Source of the DNA: Mesostigma viride
Lineage: Eukaryota; Streptophyta; Mesostigmatophyceae; Mesostigmatales; Mesostigmataceae
Length of the DNA stretch: 64,000 bases
Assembly (NCBI GenBank): GCA_009746045.1
Contig: RPFO01000080.1
Coordinates: 8,286,207-8,350,206, forward strand
Direction: 5' to 3'
Shown here piece by piece: positions 11,892 to 24,884 of the stretch. A model generated the notes under the pieces. It was not told the DNA's origin. It saw only the letters and a program-made list of their open reading frames with translations, and ran no database searches. Every line of letters starts with the position of its first letter. The first letter of the stretch is position 1. The position numbers and the translations under genes are program-made.

Positions 11892-12360
11892 TGGACTCGG
11901 AGGAAACTTTCCTAGTGGCCTCTATCCCGTCCCGTTTTTCTGTAATCTGATCCGGATCAGCAACGGAATTATATAAGGGCCGGAACCCTTACTAATTCCG
12001 CTTGCAGTAATTCATTGTGGGGGTCGGATCCCCACAATCCTAACTGCCCATACCCGTTACCCATATTGCGGTTCTTGCATGCCCCAACCTGGCCTTGTCC
12101 GGTTGACCTAAGGGATTCGTCCGGAAACGAATCTCCTTATATTGCGTGCTTTAAACGGAAACGCTTTGTGGGTTGCAATTTCACGCATTGTTTGGCGTCT
12201 TGGCCATTGCCTCACACCCTATATCTGGGATACATACTGTCAGCTCCGGCAAGCTGCAGTAATATCTCACGTCCTTTAATTGACGTATTTTTGTGCTTAA
12301 TTTGTCATCCCGCCAAGGTGACTAGAGGCACATTGTTCACACTTTACCAGCCACCACGCG
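11892..12360 (+). promoter_or_regulatory. Ty3 leader with putative primer-binding site
   Basis: The leader starts tggactcggagg directly after the LTR, and TGG would pair with a tRNA CCA end. I could not assign the tRNA. A TATA-like stretch, ttatataaggg, lies at about 11969-11979, unusually downstream of the LTR. The leader ends at the gag ATG. Confidence 0.5.
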
Positions 12361-14235
12361 ATGGCTGACGGTATTGAGCGAGGGCGACGAGAGGCCCATC
12401 GCTTCTCTCCTGCCCCTTCCCTCGTGGCAGCACTCGAGGCGGCAGAGAGAGCTACCCAAAATCACTCACGCCCGAGTAGTGAGCGTGGCTCTAGGGGGTC
12501 ATCCCCAGCACAAACCCCACGTTTGGGAGGGAATTCCTCGGCGGCTGCCGGTGCACCACCTGATAGCCCTGTAGTGAATCCCCTTAATGGACCACCAAGT
12601 GGAACATCCATCGCGGGATTGTCGGCGGGTCCGGCCCTTGGTGTAGGAGCCGGCGCGGGGGCGCAGGGGAATAATGTTACCCTGCACTACGGTAGGAGTG
12701 GGGCCCTGCCTACGGTGCTGCCGCAACCTACATTGGCCACTTGGCCCAGCAGCGCCCCGGCGCCACCCTTGTATGATAGCCGATCGCGGTCTCGCCGCGC
12801 TGCGAATCGGGCGTCCTATCATGCGCCTGGACCCCTTGGGGCTAGCCCCTTCGGCCATGCCTCGCCAAATATGGCTGGGCAGGGCCAGGGCACCGCACGG
12901 ACCGGTCGGTCTTCCTTCGGGGTCGCAGGGGAGGCGATTCCCCTCCCCAACTCAGCATACGACCGCCTGGCTCCGGGTGACCCACGAGCGCAGCACCCAG
13001 CGGCCACCGCCGCCCATCATTATGCAAGCCGCGCCCACTACCCACATGGGTATGAGCACCCGGGTGAGGATGAGTGCAGCCCCCCGGCAGGTTACCCGCG
13101 TGGGCACACCTCGCAAGGTGTGGCCGGGCCCGGGAGACCCGCGAGTATCATGGGCCATCATGACGATGATACTCACAATGCAGGGCGACTACCACCGTTG
13201 CCCAAGCTGTCGGATATTCCCAAGTTTAAACCCGACTGCTCGTACCAAGAGTTTGAGGCTTGGGAGATTGCAGTGTCTCAGAAGATCGACATCTGGGAGA
13301 CATACAATCGCAAGCTCTTGGACGAGGATATCAAGGTCAAGCTGGTGTCCAGCGAGGCACTGGCTCCCGATGTGAGACAAGCTCTCCATTGCGAAAGCGC
13401 CCTGGCCAATGGCTTCCCCAGCAGCTTGGCTGAATTATTTCGGCGAGCACGGGCCAAGTACCTGCCACCCGACCAAGACAAGCTGGACCGGGAGGCTTTT
13501 GGGGCGTTCAAGCAGGGGAACCTGAGCTATCGGGAATATATGACCAAGTTCGAGCTTCTAGCTGGGCGGGTTGATGACCTGATGGGCCCAGAAGCCTTGG
13601 CAAGGTTCTATGAGGGCTTGCAACCCGAATTCCGGGATGAGGTGAAGCGGAAATTCGCCCACCTCTCCTGGGCTCAATGGAACCTGCAGGACATCAAGAC
13701 CTACCTAGCGGAGATAGCTCCCTTGGTGCAGCGGACCCCAAAACCCCGCGTGAATGCACTGGAACTCAATGAGCTGGGATTCGCCCCCGTGTGGGTGGAT
13801 GAGCTACAGTGCGAGGTCCTGGACATTAATGCCTTGGACACTTCCCGGATTCAGTGCTACCACTGCAACCGCGTGGGGCACATCAAACGTGAGTGCCCTG
13901 ATCTCCCTCCGCTGGACCAGGCCCCGCCTGTGCAACGCAACAATTTCCAAGCGGCCTCCCCGCAAATGGCCTCGAGGCCACCACCGGCGCGAAATATGCG
14001 CACAGCTCCCAGTGCGGGTGAGCGTGCCCGACGCTTGCAACAAGCGCGCCAACAGCCCCGGCTGTACCAACAACCCAAGGCGCCCCCAAGCGCCTACCAG
14101 CAAGCTGGGCATGCCCTCAACCAACTGGATGCCGCAGACGCGGCCGAGCCTGATGATGGCTCTTCCGCGGCCGCATCCGGCCACCTGCGAGGCACACCGG
14201 TGGACGAGGGGCCTGCAGGAGAGGCGTTGGACTGA
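12361..14235 (+). CDS. Ty3/gypsy Gag with CCHC zinc knuckle
   Basis: This 624-residue open frame is the structural protein that assembles particles and packages the element RNA. The first 270 residues or so are Pro/Ala/Gly-rich and low in complexity. A retrotransposon gag core follows, with segments such as FEAWEIAVSQKIDIW, YREYMTKFELLAGRV and FYEGLQPEFRDEVK. A zinc knuckle CYHCNRVGHIKREC is at 13855-13896. The tail is Gln/Pro-rich. The start is the first ATG of the frame after the leader. The protease frame that follows is in another frame, so frameshifting or separate translation would be needed unless errors are involved. A broken copy is at 4216-5862. Confidence 0.88.
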   Translation: MADGIERGRREAHRFSPAPSLVAALEAAERATQNHSRPSSERGSRGSSPAQTPRLGGNSSAAAGAPPDSPVVNPLNGPPSGTSIAGLSAGPALGVGAGAGAQGNNVTLHYGRSGALPTVLPQPTLATWPSSAPAPPLYDSRSRSRRAANRASYHAPGPLGASPFGHASPNMAGQGQGTARTGRSSFGVAGEAIPLPNSAYDRLAPGDPRAQHPAATAAHHYASRAHYPHGYEHPGEDECSPPAGYPRGHTSQGVAGPGRPASIMGHHDDDTHNAGRLPPLPKLSDIPKFKPDCSYQEFEAWEIAVSQKIDIWETYNRKLLDEDIKVKLVSSEALAPDVRQALHCESALANGFPSSLAELFRRARAKYLPPDQDKLDREAFGAFKQGNLSYREYMTKFELLAGRVDDLMGPEALARFYEGLQPEFRDEVKRKFAHLSWAQWNLQDIKTYLAEIAPLVQRTPKPRVNALELNELGFAPVWVDELQCEVLDINALDTSRIQCYHCNRVGHIKRECPDLPPLDQAPPVQRNNFQAASPQMASRPPPARNMRTAPSAGERARRLQQARQQPRLYQQPKAPPSAYQQAGHALNQLDAADAAEPDDGSSAAASGHLRGTPVDEGPAGEALD

Positions 14236-14294
14236 GAGGCCGGGAGGGCACTCCGGGCGACACCTTACCCGGCCATGAACAAGTCGCCCAAGTT

Positions 14295-14954
14295 TTGTTA
14301 CCATGTAATGTGGTGACAGAGACCCAGGAATGGCAAGCGGAGCCTAGCGAAGGCCCGCGGCAACTACTCCTCTTCACTGGAAGCCTACCAGACCCCCAGG
14401 GCTCTGGGCGTTGTTTGGAGGGCATCAAGGTCCTCATTGACAGTGGTGCGGCTACCACCTTCGTCAGTGAGGCCATAGTGCAGCGCCTGGGAGTAACCCC
14501 GACTCCCCATACCATTGCTCGGCGCGTGCGATACTCGGATGGCTACACTCAGCCATCCCCGGGCTATGCGGACTTGGCCCCTATCGTACAAGGCACCAGC
14601 GTGCCCATTCGCGCCACGGTCATTCCCTTACAAGCGGCTGATATCATCCTAGGGATTGACTGGCTGCACATATCCAAGGTGACCGTCTCTTTTGGTACCA
14701 TGGTTACCCACTTCCCAGATGGGTCATTCTGGTTACCTGAGCGGCAGTATGCGGCCAACGGCATGACCATCACCGATGACACGCCTGCCCTCAAGAGTGA
14801 CCGTCGTCGCCTTGCGGACATTCTCATGTCCAAAAGGGAGTTCAAGCGGATGATGAGAGCCCGACAGCCTCCTCCCGTTTACTCCATTCGTCTGGACGCC
14901 CTTGCCCACGCGCGCGGGCCCAGCGCCCAGCATGCCAGGCTGGAGTTTCGTTAA
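14295..14954 (+). CDS. Ty3/gypsy aspartic protease
   Basis: This 219-residue frame holds a retropepsin-like domain. IKVLIDSGAATTFVSEAIV carries the catalytic DSG at 14439-14447. ILGIDWLHISK is the second conserved motif of gypsy proteases. The protein would cleave the Gag-Pol precursor. It lies in a different frame from gag and ends in TAA just before the start of the RT frame. In related elements pro and RT are usually fused, so this stop probably marks a frame break. Start at the first ATG is a guess. Confidence 0.83.
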   Translation: MLPCNVVTETQEWQAEPSEGPRQLLLFTGSLPDPQGSGRCLEGIKVLIDSGAATTFVSEAIVQRLGVTPTPHTIARRVRYSDGYTQPSPGYADLAPIVQGTSVPIRATVIPLQAADIILGIDWLHISKVTVSFGTMVTHFPDGSFWLPERQYAANGMTITDDTPALKSDRRRLADILMSKREFKRMMRARQPPPVYSIRLDALAHARGPSAQHARLEFR

Positions 14955-14965
14955 ACTCGCTTGGC

Positions 14966-17305
14966 ATGGACTTGTCGGAAGACGAGGTGAAACGACTCAA
15001 CGCAGTGCTCGATCAGTATTCAGCCGTGTTTGAGGAGAAAACACCTACGTTTCCCCCGGCCAGACCGGTGCTCCACCGCATTCATTTGCAGGAGGGGCAC
15101 CCACCTACCACCTCACCCATTTTTCGCATGGGCCCGTGGAGTTGGCAGAGCTCAAGAAGATCTTGGTCGGCTTGTTGGAGGCCGGCTTGATCGAGCCCAG
15201 CAATAGCCCTTACAGCGCGGGCGTGTTGCTGGTGCCCAAACCCAATGGGAAGTGGCGTCTGGTTACGGATTATCGCAAACTCAATGCGATCACCGTGAAG
15301 TCCAAGTATCCCCTCCCCCGCATCGATGATATATTTAATAAGGTGGAGGGCGCAAAGTACTTTACGGTGCTCGATTGTGCAGACGGTTTTTGGCAACTTC
15401 GGATCGCCCCCGAAGATTGCCATAAAACAGCCTTTGCCACGCCTTTTGGCCATTACCAATTCCGCGTGGCGGCCATGGGCTTGTGTAACAGCCCTGCCTC
15501 TTTTCAGATGCTCATGAACCACCTCTTTAGGTCGGTGATGGGCACTAGTCGGCTGCCCCAGGTCTCGGCAGACCTGCGCGACCCGACTATCCCGTGGGAC
15601 CCGGGGACGCAGCCGTACAAACGCACCTGCGTGGCCATCTACTTGGATGACATCCTCATTTTCTCTCGCACGTTCGAGGAGCACTTGGAGGATGTTGCCG
15701 CGGTTCTGCAGATCATGGCGGATAATAAACTGTCCGCCCGCCGCAGCAAGGTAGAATCAGGCCGCAGCGTCCCCTTTCTAGGCCACATTCTCTCGGACAA
15801 GGGCGTGTCCACGGACCCCGATAAGGTCGCCGCCGTCCAACAGTGGCCTGTTCCCGCGAATGTTCGCGCCTTGCGCAGCTTCTTGGGCTTGGTATCGTAT
15901 TATCGCCGCTTCATCCCGCGTTTCGCGACCATTGCGGCCCCGCTTACTCACCTCCTCAAGAAGGACGTACCGTGGGAATGGTCAGGCCTGTGTCAACAGG
16001 CCTTTGACCTGCTGAAGGCCAGGCTCGCCACTGCGCCTGTCCTCATCCTTCCGGATCCCACCAAGCCATTCGTGGTCAATAGCGATTCTAGCAAGGTTGC
16101 TATTGGCGGTGTGCTGCTCCAAGACCATGGTCTCGGTCTCCAACCGGTCGAGTATATCTCCCGGACGATGATCCCGGCCGAAAGAAATTACCCGGTCCAT
16201 CAGCAAGAGTTGTTGGCCGTGGTGTACTGTTGCCATACTTGGCGGCACCATCTTCTGGGTGCTCAGTTCAACGTGGCCATGGCCGAACCCGACCCTGCGG
16301 ACCCGTACCGCTTGATCATCCAGACCGACCATCGGCCCCTCACGCACTTGTTGACGCAGCCCACGCTTACGCCACGCCAAGCCCGTTGGCTTGAATATTT
16401 GGCACAGTTCGGTCCGTTCAAGATCGAATATGTCAAGGGCCTTGACAACACGGTCCCTGACGCCCTGTCGCGTCGCCCCGACTATTGGTTTTATGAGGAT
16501 CTTGACGTTTTGGCCACGACGTTGATCCCCTCCCATGGTCCCGTCGCCCCCTTTGGCGACCGCTTGAGCGACCCGATGAGCCCCTTCCTCTTCTGTGGCG
16601 CCACAACCGCGGAGGTTGACACTGTTGACCATTCCGTGCGCCTCGCCGGCAGCACCCCTGCACGTGAGGGCACGTGCGCAGCCGCAGGGGGGGGAAGGAC
16701 TTCGGCCCCGTACAGCCATATGGTGCCGGCGACAGGAGTCTACCCTCCAATGCAGCCCGTTGGAGAGGCATTCACGTTGGCAAATACTGCAACAACGGTC
16801 GTCATCAGCTCGGACCTAGAGCGCCTCATCTCGCGCTTCACGGTCACTGAGGGTAAGGCAAATGAAGCCATAGCTGCCCGCCCTCAGAGCATGGACGGCT
16901 ACCCAGCCAAGTTTCAAAACGGGTTCCTTTACGTGAATGTCAGTGGCCAGGCGGCCCGTCAAGACTCATGGCGCTTGTATGACCCCCAAATATGCCGCGC
17001 TGAGGTATTATTTGAGTTACATGACTCCGTCTTGGGGGGACACCAAGGCCAGGACAGGCTGTTAGCGAGGGCCCGGAGGTCCTACTATTGGCCTAAGATG
17101 GCTCGGGATGTGCGGGAGTATGTCAGTACCTGTGACAGCTGCCAGCACATGAAGCCACGGAATACGGGCAAACAGGGCGTTCCAAAGGAAATTCCAGACC
17201 CCATGTTCCCTTGGGACTCGGTGATGATGGATTTCATTGGGCCCTTGCCAGAGACCAAGGCGGGCAATGCTCAGATCCTGGTAGTGGTGGACCGGCTCAC
17301 GCGGA
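14966..17305 (+). CDS. Ty3/gypsy Pol: reverse transcriptase, RNase H and N-terminal integrase (interrupted)
   Basis: This is the replication polyprotein of the element. An N-terminal stretch from 14966 (MDLSEDEVKRLNAVLDQYSA) shifts frame at about 15130 into the long frame from 15136. RT has LVTDYRKLNAITVKSKYPLP, FGHYQFRVAAMGLCNSPASF and the catalytic YLDDILIF at about 15640. RNase H follows with VVNSDSSKVAIGGVLLQD and LIIQTDHRPLTHLLTQP. The integrase zinc domain has a His-His-Cys-Cys pattern ending CDSCQHMKPR. The catalytic core starts with WDSVMMDFIGPLP, which contains the first acidic residue. The frame is cut at 17305 by the CACTA-like insertion and resumes at 27877. The downstream residues to 17421 come from the inserted element. 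Confidence 0.92.
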
Positions 17306-17361
17306 CACTATACTTTTCGTCCGAGGGTAGTAAAAAGGATCCGAGGCGTAAATTACGAGGT
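17306..17361 (+). repeat. Left terminal inverted repeat of the CACTA-like element
   Basis: It starts cactatacttttcgtccga and continues through gggtagtaaaaaggatccg. It matches the reverse complement of 27821-27876 except for one base (g against t at the 14th position). Confidence 0.93.
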
Positions 17362-17640
17362 GGTAATTTACGGCACAGACTACTCTTACGGTTTACATCC
17401 GAGGTCGGATCTTTCTCGTAAGCTACGAGTTAGATCCGAGGTAAGATCCGACGTCGTAAATTACGAGGTAGTAATTTACGAGGTAGTAATGTACGAGGTA
17501 GTAATGTACGAGGTAGTAATGTACGAGGTAGTAATTTACGAGGTAGTAAGGTACGAGGTAGTAATTTACGAGGTAGTAAGGTACGAGGTAGTAATTTGCG
17601 AGGTAGTAATCTACGAGTTGGTAATTTACGATCCCGGTAC
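17362..17640. repeat. Left subterminal repeat array
   Basis: Many tandem and near-tandem copies of acgaggtagtaat with variants (gtaatttacgagg, gtaatgtacgagg, gtaaggtacgagg) lie at about 17440-17620. The unit is about 15 bp. The same words occur inverted near the right end. In known CACTA elements such arrays bind the transposon-encoded DNA-binding protein. Confidence 0.85.
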
Positions 17641-18379
17641 TTGGTCCCGTAGGTTACGACGTCGTATGCTTCTCGCGTACACTACCGGTACTACAATCAT
17701 GTCGCTATGTCGTTCTGAATTGCAGTACGCATGTCACTTATCAGAATTTCACTTTGATTTCACTTAAAATTTCGGTCAACCTAACCCCTAACACCCATTT
17801 ACCCGGGGGAAAAAAAATGAATGGCATTTGCAGCAAGGCTCATGCAAGACGAGTTCCTATTTCATAAAAAATTTCATTATTAAATGCAGGATTACATGTC
17901 ATGCACAAAAAATAAAAATCCAACGCCTTCACAGAAAATAGCATATCAAGTCTTCTGACGACAATATCAAGTCAATATCAAATTCGTGGCTTCTCTTCGT
18001 GGCTTGAAATACTGTTTCCATGCGGTGCGCAGGACAGCTCCGGGGATGTCGGCACCGCACAGAAGCTCCATCCGGGAGCAAGTGCGCCGGGGGAAGATGT
18101 TGTACATCCAGAGCTCGATATGTGCGGGAAGCCGTCGTGTTGGAAACCGAGGTGTCTGCACATAATTCCGCGCGCAGGCAGCTTGTGCCTTTACGGGGGA
18201 AGACCTGCGACACAAAAACCGTGTCCGGACAATGCAATACGGAGAAATGGCAACGGCAGATGGAGTCGGCTAAGGCCGCTTGTAAGGAAAGTGATTTTTA
18301 ATGCACGAATAAATGTATAATGCATGCTACATCGCCATCGCTTGGGCGGTGAAAAGACAAGGACCAACCACATGCCCCC
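17641..18379. other. Unassigned stretch inside the CACTA-like element
   Basis: No gene that I recognise. A minus-strand frame at about 17967-18215 contains the protein-like run MYNIFPRRTCSRMELLCGAD, but I see no domain and no supporting splice sites. Confidence 0.35.
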
Positions 18380-18600
18380 ACCTACATACCCTTCGTGCAT
18401 CCCGCCCTTGACGAGGCACAACCATGTGCCCCCACCTACCCTTTGTGCGTCCCTCCCTTGACAAGAAACAAGCACGTGCACCTATCTAACCTTTGTGCAT
18501 CCCTTCCTTGGCAAGGAACAAGCACACCCACCCACCTACTCCACATGCATCCCTCCCTTGACAAGGAACAAGCACGATCACCCAGCTACCCACTAGCACG
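18380..18600. repeat. Minisatellite, unit about 55 bp
   Basis: Four imperfect copies of a unit contain ctcccttgacaaggaacaag preceded by a run such as cctttgtgcatc. Units vary by substitutions and small indels. Confidence 0.7.
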
Positions 18601-18829
18601 GCAGCAAGGCAGACCTTACAATGGCAAGTGATGTTTATCGGTAGAAACTGTTAGACAACTAGCAAACGAGCCAGCCGGTGAAGAGCAAGGCACGCATGCA
18701 AGGAATTTGTCGTTGCCTATGACTACGCTTGTGTTTGTCACTGCAGTTGAAATCTGCATTTGCATCAGCAGGCCCGATCGAACCCCATGTCGCCACCCGC
18801 ATTTCCACTTATACTTCACGGCCCCTTAT

Positions 18830-19225
18830 TCTTCTCTTGTGCCTGCCTTTGCCCTAACTGTTACCCTAGCATCTGCCCTTGCCCCTATCCTTTGATCCCC
18901 AGTGTTTGCCGTTGCCCTCATCCTTTCCCTAGTGCCTGCCCTTGTCTTCATCTTTTCCCTTGTGCCTGCCCTTGCCCTTGTCCGTTCCCTCGTGCTTGAC
19001 TTGTCCTAATCTCTTTCCCTTGCGCCTGCCCTTGCCCTTATCCGCTTCCCTTGTGCCTGCCCCTGCCCTTGCCCTTGTCATTTCCCTTGAGCCTGCCCTT
19101 TTGGCAAGCACAAGTGCCTTTGTCCTTTCCTTGGCCTTGTGCTTGCTCTTCCAGTTTCCCTTTCCTTTGCTCGTGCGGTTGCCTTTGCTCTTACCCGGGT
19201 GCTTGCCCTTGCCGTTTGCAAGCTG
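18830..19225. repeat. Degenerate pyrimidine-rich repeat (about 20-24 bp)
   Basis: Repeated variants of ccttgtgcctgcccttgccc run through this stretch. Open frames in it (Leu/Pro/Cys-rich, or Lys/Gly-rich on the other strand) are products of the repeat. Confidence 0.75.
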
Positions 19226-21081
<1,856 letters not shown>

Positions 21082-21610
21082 GGTGGTACACAAATACCGT
21101 ACAGGTGGTACACAACTGCAGCCAGGACAACAGCCGGGCGCTGCGTACCTGCCGTGGGAAGGAGGGGGGTGGTACACAAATACCGTACAGGTGGTACACA
21201 ACTGCAGCCAGTACAACAGCCGGGCGCTGCGTACCTGCCGTGGGAAGGAGGGGGTGGTACACAAATACCGTACAGGTGGTACACAACTGCAGCCAGGACA
21301 ACAGCCGGGCGCTGCGTACCTGCCGTGGGAAGGAGGGGGGTGGTACACAAATACCGTACAGGTGGTACACAACTGCAGCCAGGACAACAGCCGGGCGCTG
21401 CGTACCTGCCGTGGGAAGGAGGGGGGTGGTACACAAATACCGTACAGGTGGTACACAACTGCAGCCAGGACAACAGCCGGGCGCTGCGTACCTGCCGTGG
21501 GAAGGAGGGGGGTGGTACACAAATACCGTACAGGTGGTACACAACTGCCGCCAGTACAACAGCGGGTCCTGCCGTGGGAAGGAGGGGGTGGTACACAACT
21601 ACGGTATACC
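21082..21610. repeat. 86 bp minisatellite, six full units plus a shortened one
   Basis: Units start with ggtggtacacaaataccgta at 21082, 21168, 21253, 21339, 21425 and 21511, and the last shortened unit starts at 21588. The spacing is 85-86 bp and copies are nearly identical. Each unit contains ggtggtacacaa twice. Because 86 is not a multiple of 3, all frames read the same peptide series, which explains the overlapping ORFs on both strands. Confidence 0.95.
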
Positions 21611-21699
21611 GGCCTAGTACAGCCCGATGTAATTCCCGAGGGCCTACATGTAAAGACTTAAGACCGACGGGCATAATCAACGACCTATATTACCAATAG

Positions 21700-22330
21700 C
21701 CGCCGCATATCAAACAGGTCGTATTCATGACGCCCGTCGAGGGCGATGACGGTGACGGCGTCACCGTCATCGCCCTCGACGGGCCAACATCTAAACTCTT
21801 CTCTTAATCAACAATCTATATTACCAATAGCCTCCGCCTATCAAACAGATCCTATTCATCGCGCGCGTTAACGCCCCGTCATCGCCCCGTCATCGCCCCG
21901 TGATCGCCATGCCGAGGGCCAACCTCTTAACTCTTTATTCGGAGTAATAGTCAACGACCTATATTACCAATAGCCGCCGCATATAAAAAAGGTCGTATTC
22001 ACGACGCCCGTCGAGGGCGATGACGGTGACGGGCGTCACCGTCATCGCCCTCGACGGGCCAACATCTAAACTCTTCTCTTAATCAACAAACTATATTACC
22101 AATAGCCGCCGCCTATCAAACAGATCCTATTCATCACGCGCGTCAACGCCCCGTCATCGCCCCGTGATCATCGCCATGCCGAGGGCCAACCTCTTAACTC
22201 TTTATTGGGAGTAATAGTAAACGACCTATATTACCAATAGCTGCCGCCTATCAAACAGGTCCTTTCCATCACGCCCGTCGAGAGCGATGACGGTGACGGC
22301 CGTCACCGTCATCGCCCTGCCGGCATTGCC
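21700..22330. repeat. Tandem array with three long palindromes
   Basis: Units of about 270 bp begin with cgacctatattaccaatag. Each carries a palindrome whose arms start gcccgtcgagggcgatgacg. The first (about 21733-21783) and second (about 22005-22060) have 25 bp arms and 3-4 bp loops. The third (about 22275-22320) is decayed at its outer end. Half-units between them lack the palindrome and instead repeat gccccgtcatc. Confidence 0.9.
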
Positions 22331-23500
22331 ATACAAGAAGAAGCTCTCGATCCCAGGTATAGACTACCTCGGGTATCATCATCGTAATAGCTAGCATCGA
22401 GATCATTCATACCTACCGACGATGGCCAGCTGCAAAAGAAAAATGTCGACCAACAGACAGGACCTATCGCCGGGAACCCTCAAGGCAATAAGGGCGAGAC
22501 AGGCTTTCACCAAAGTTGTCCACATCGTGCTAAGGAATTTGTGCTAATCTATGAGTACCTATATGGACACTTTGTCGCATTTTTTACATGGCAAATAAGC
22601 GATGTATGTGTCATGTAGGCTGCCATTGGTGCATGCATGCATGGGCCAGCAATGATGGTCAGAGGTACATTGTGCCTATGAGATAACCATCGATTTGTAG
22701 ATCAGCAAGTGATTCATTACGTGAGACAACAATATGTTTGGGGGCTAAGCTTCTTACATTCCAAGTCACATGGCCCGCCATAATTGTTTTCTTATGTGTT
22801 TAAGGTTAGGGCTCTGTTCATGACTGAACGTCATGAACGCGCTCTATTCATGACATTGATTAATTGATTGTAATTAGTCTCATGTCCATGTTGGGGGACC
22901 GGGATCTCTGAATTCCCCAAAGAAGATATAGTGGAAGTCACCCCAAGACGTCAATATCCGTCAAGACGTCAATAACTACATGTATGTCCACAGCTCAGCT
23001 AGCAGTCTAAAATATGGGCCTCGAGCTAATCTTGCACGCAAGCAATGCCTATCATCAAGGATTAATTAATGCCTATCAACAAGGAGACAATCATGCTTGT
23101 TAAATTTCCTAGGACCCACAACTGGGGGGTCGTAGTCTTTGACAATGTCCGCCTGGGCAACGCTACTAATCCTACATATCCGAGGTCCCATGTCTGAATA
23201 AGAGGGGTTGAGCGGATGACGCCAACAGTGTCTGTGCTCTGCATGTCAGCTAAAATCATATCGCGGAGACAAACATATGGCGGTATGTCCAATGTTGGCC
23301 ACTGCGTCCCCTAACAGGTACGTTCTTACATGGTCGGCAAGGGCCTGACCATGTAAGAAGATATCTCCCTGGCTGGCCAGTCCACAAGGAACCAGTAGGG
23401 ACCTCATCTGAATCAACCTGATTTATTAACTAACTACTTAATTCATTTATTAAACTCATGCCCCCATTAGGGAGTCAAGGAGCATAAGTTAACCCCGATT
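22331..23500. other. Unassigned stretch with one inverted repeat
   Basis: No gene recognised. At 23323-23359 an inverted repeat has 13 bp arms (ttcttacatggtc and gaccatgtaagaa) around an 11 bp loop. From about 23420 the sequence becomes rich in TTAA and attcattc tracts that lead into the next dispersed repeat. Confidence 0.5.
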
Positions 23501-23504
23501 CATT

Positions 23505-24004
23505 CATTCATTCATTAATTAAACACGTGCTCCCGTTGGGGAGTCACGGAGCACCGAAGTGCTTTTAATCCCTGTGTGTGCACAACAGGAGAAAGGGCAG
23601 AGACCCCCAGTCTTCTTCATGCCTAAGGCATGCCACAGCTGCATTCGGGGACGCTAGCTAAACGGACACGCTAACGATCCGGCAATCTGTGGGTGCAATA
23701 AGACCCATGTGAGCATGGCATAACACTAGGAGCGTGGGCAAGTAATCTCATCATAGCCAGGACGTAGCATGGCTGTACTAGGACTATTAATTAATTAATT
23801 AGACTCGTGCTCCCGTTGGGGAGTCACGGAGCATTAACCCCGATGGATGGATGGATGGATGGGTGCAAACATTCCTACCGGTCTAATCTATCTACATTGG
23901 CTACATACTACATCTATCTAACAACATTCTAACTATCTAGGCAGCCGCACGCTGCCCTAGGGGGAGCTATCTAGCGTGCCTCCCGCGGGACTATACCCCG
24001 ATCA
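23505..24004. repeat. Dispersed repeats with the gtgctcccgttggggag hairpin
   Basis: Two adjacent copies of a dispersed family are present. 23505-23795 matches 46525-46785. 23795-23900 carries a short GATG tract and matches the flanks of the long array at 6586-7257. Both start after TTAA repeats with cgtgctcccgttggggag followed by tcacggagca, which can fold back on itself. Confidence 0.7.
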
Positions 24005-24523
24005 ATGGATGGATGGATGGATGGATGGATGGATGGATGGATGGATGGATGGATGGATGGATGGATGGATGGATGGATGGATGGATGGATGGATGGATGG
24101 ATGGATGGATGGATGGATGGATGGATGGATGGATGGATGGATGGATGGATGGATGGATGGATGGATGGATGGATGGATGGATGGATGGATGGATGGATGG
24201 ATGGATGGATGGATGGATGGATGGATGGATGGATGGATGGATGGATGGATGGATGGATGGATGGATGGATGGATGGATGGATGGATGGATGGATGGATGG
24301 ATGGATGGATGGATGGATGGATGGATGGATGGATGGATGGATGGATGGATGGATGGATGGATGGATGGATGGATGGATGGATGGATGGATGGATGGATGG
24401 ATGGATGGATGGATGGATGGATGGATGGATGGATGGATGGATGGATGGATGGATGGATGGATGGATGGATGGATGGATGGATGGATGGATGGATGGATGG
24501 ATGGATGGATGGATGGATGGATG
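24005..24523. repeat. (GATG)n tetranucleotide microsatellite, about 130 units
   Basis: An uninterrupted array of about 519 bp in the same orientation as the array at 6586-7257. Open frames through it are artificial. Confidence 0.97.
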
Positions 24524-24884
24524 TCAGGCTTGTCTTACATCATGCAGTGGAACTTTGGTGCTGGAGGGTTAATTGTGGCCCGGTCTGGTTTAGCTTCAGT
24601 GCTCTCATGTCGGCCTTCATTTGTAATTATTTGAATGCATGCCCATTGGGCCATGCATAGTGTATATTTTTTACGCATGCACGCCCATTATGTATCGCTG
24701 GGTCCATCCCATCAATGCTAATTTATTGCCAGGTCTGGTGTAAGTAAGTTAGTACTTGCGTGTCATGCGCATGGGCATGTTTAGAGTACTATGCTAATCT
24801 CTTTAGAAACATAATTACACGGAAGTTACAAATCTCATCTGCATCATGCCCCAAGACACTACATTAAAGAATCAAATAAAATTA
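24524..24884. other. Unassigned, partly a repeat shared with 35190
   Basis: 24735-24810 (gtaagtaagttagtacttgc to gagtactatgctaatctc) matches 35190-35275. Otherwise I see nothing. Confidence 0.4.

Noticed and set aside
15982-16719. 245-residue minus-strand ORF
   Set aside because: Antisense of the RT-RNase H frame, with no independent support.
17440-17640. CRISPR-like array of short repeats
   Set aside because: The units are contiguous with no unique spacers, lie just inside a CACTA-like terminus, and the host is a eukaryote. They are subterminal transposon repeats.
17360-17767. 135-residue ORF with EVVIYEVV repeats
   Set aside because: It is a translation of the subterminal repeat array. 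Its frame starts inside the inserted element.
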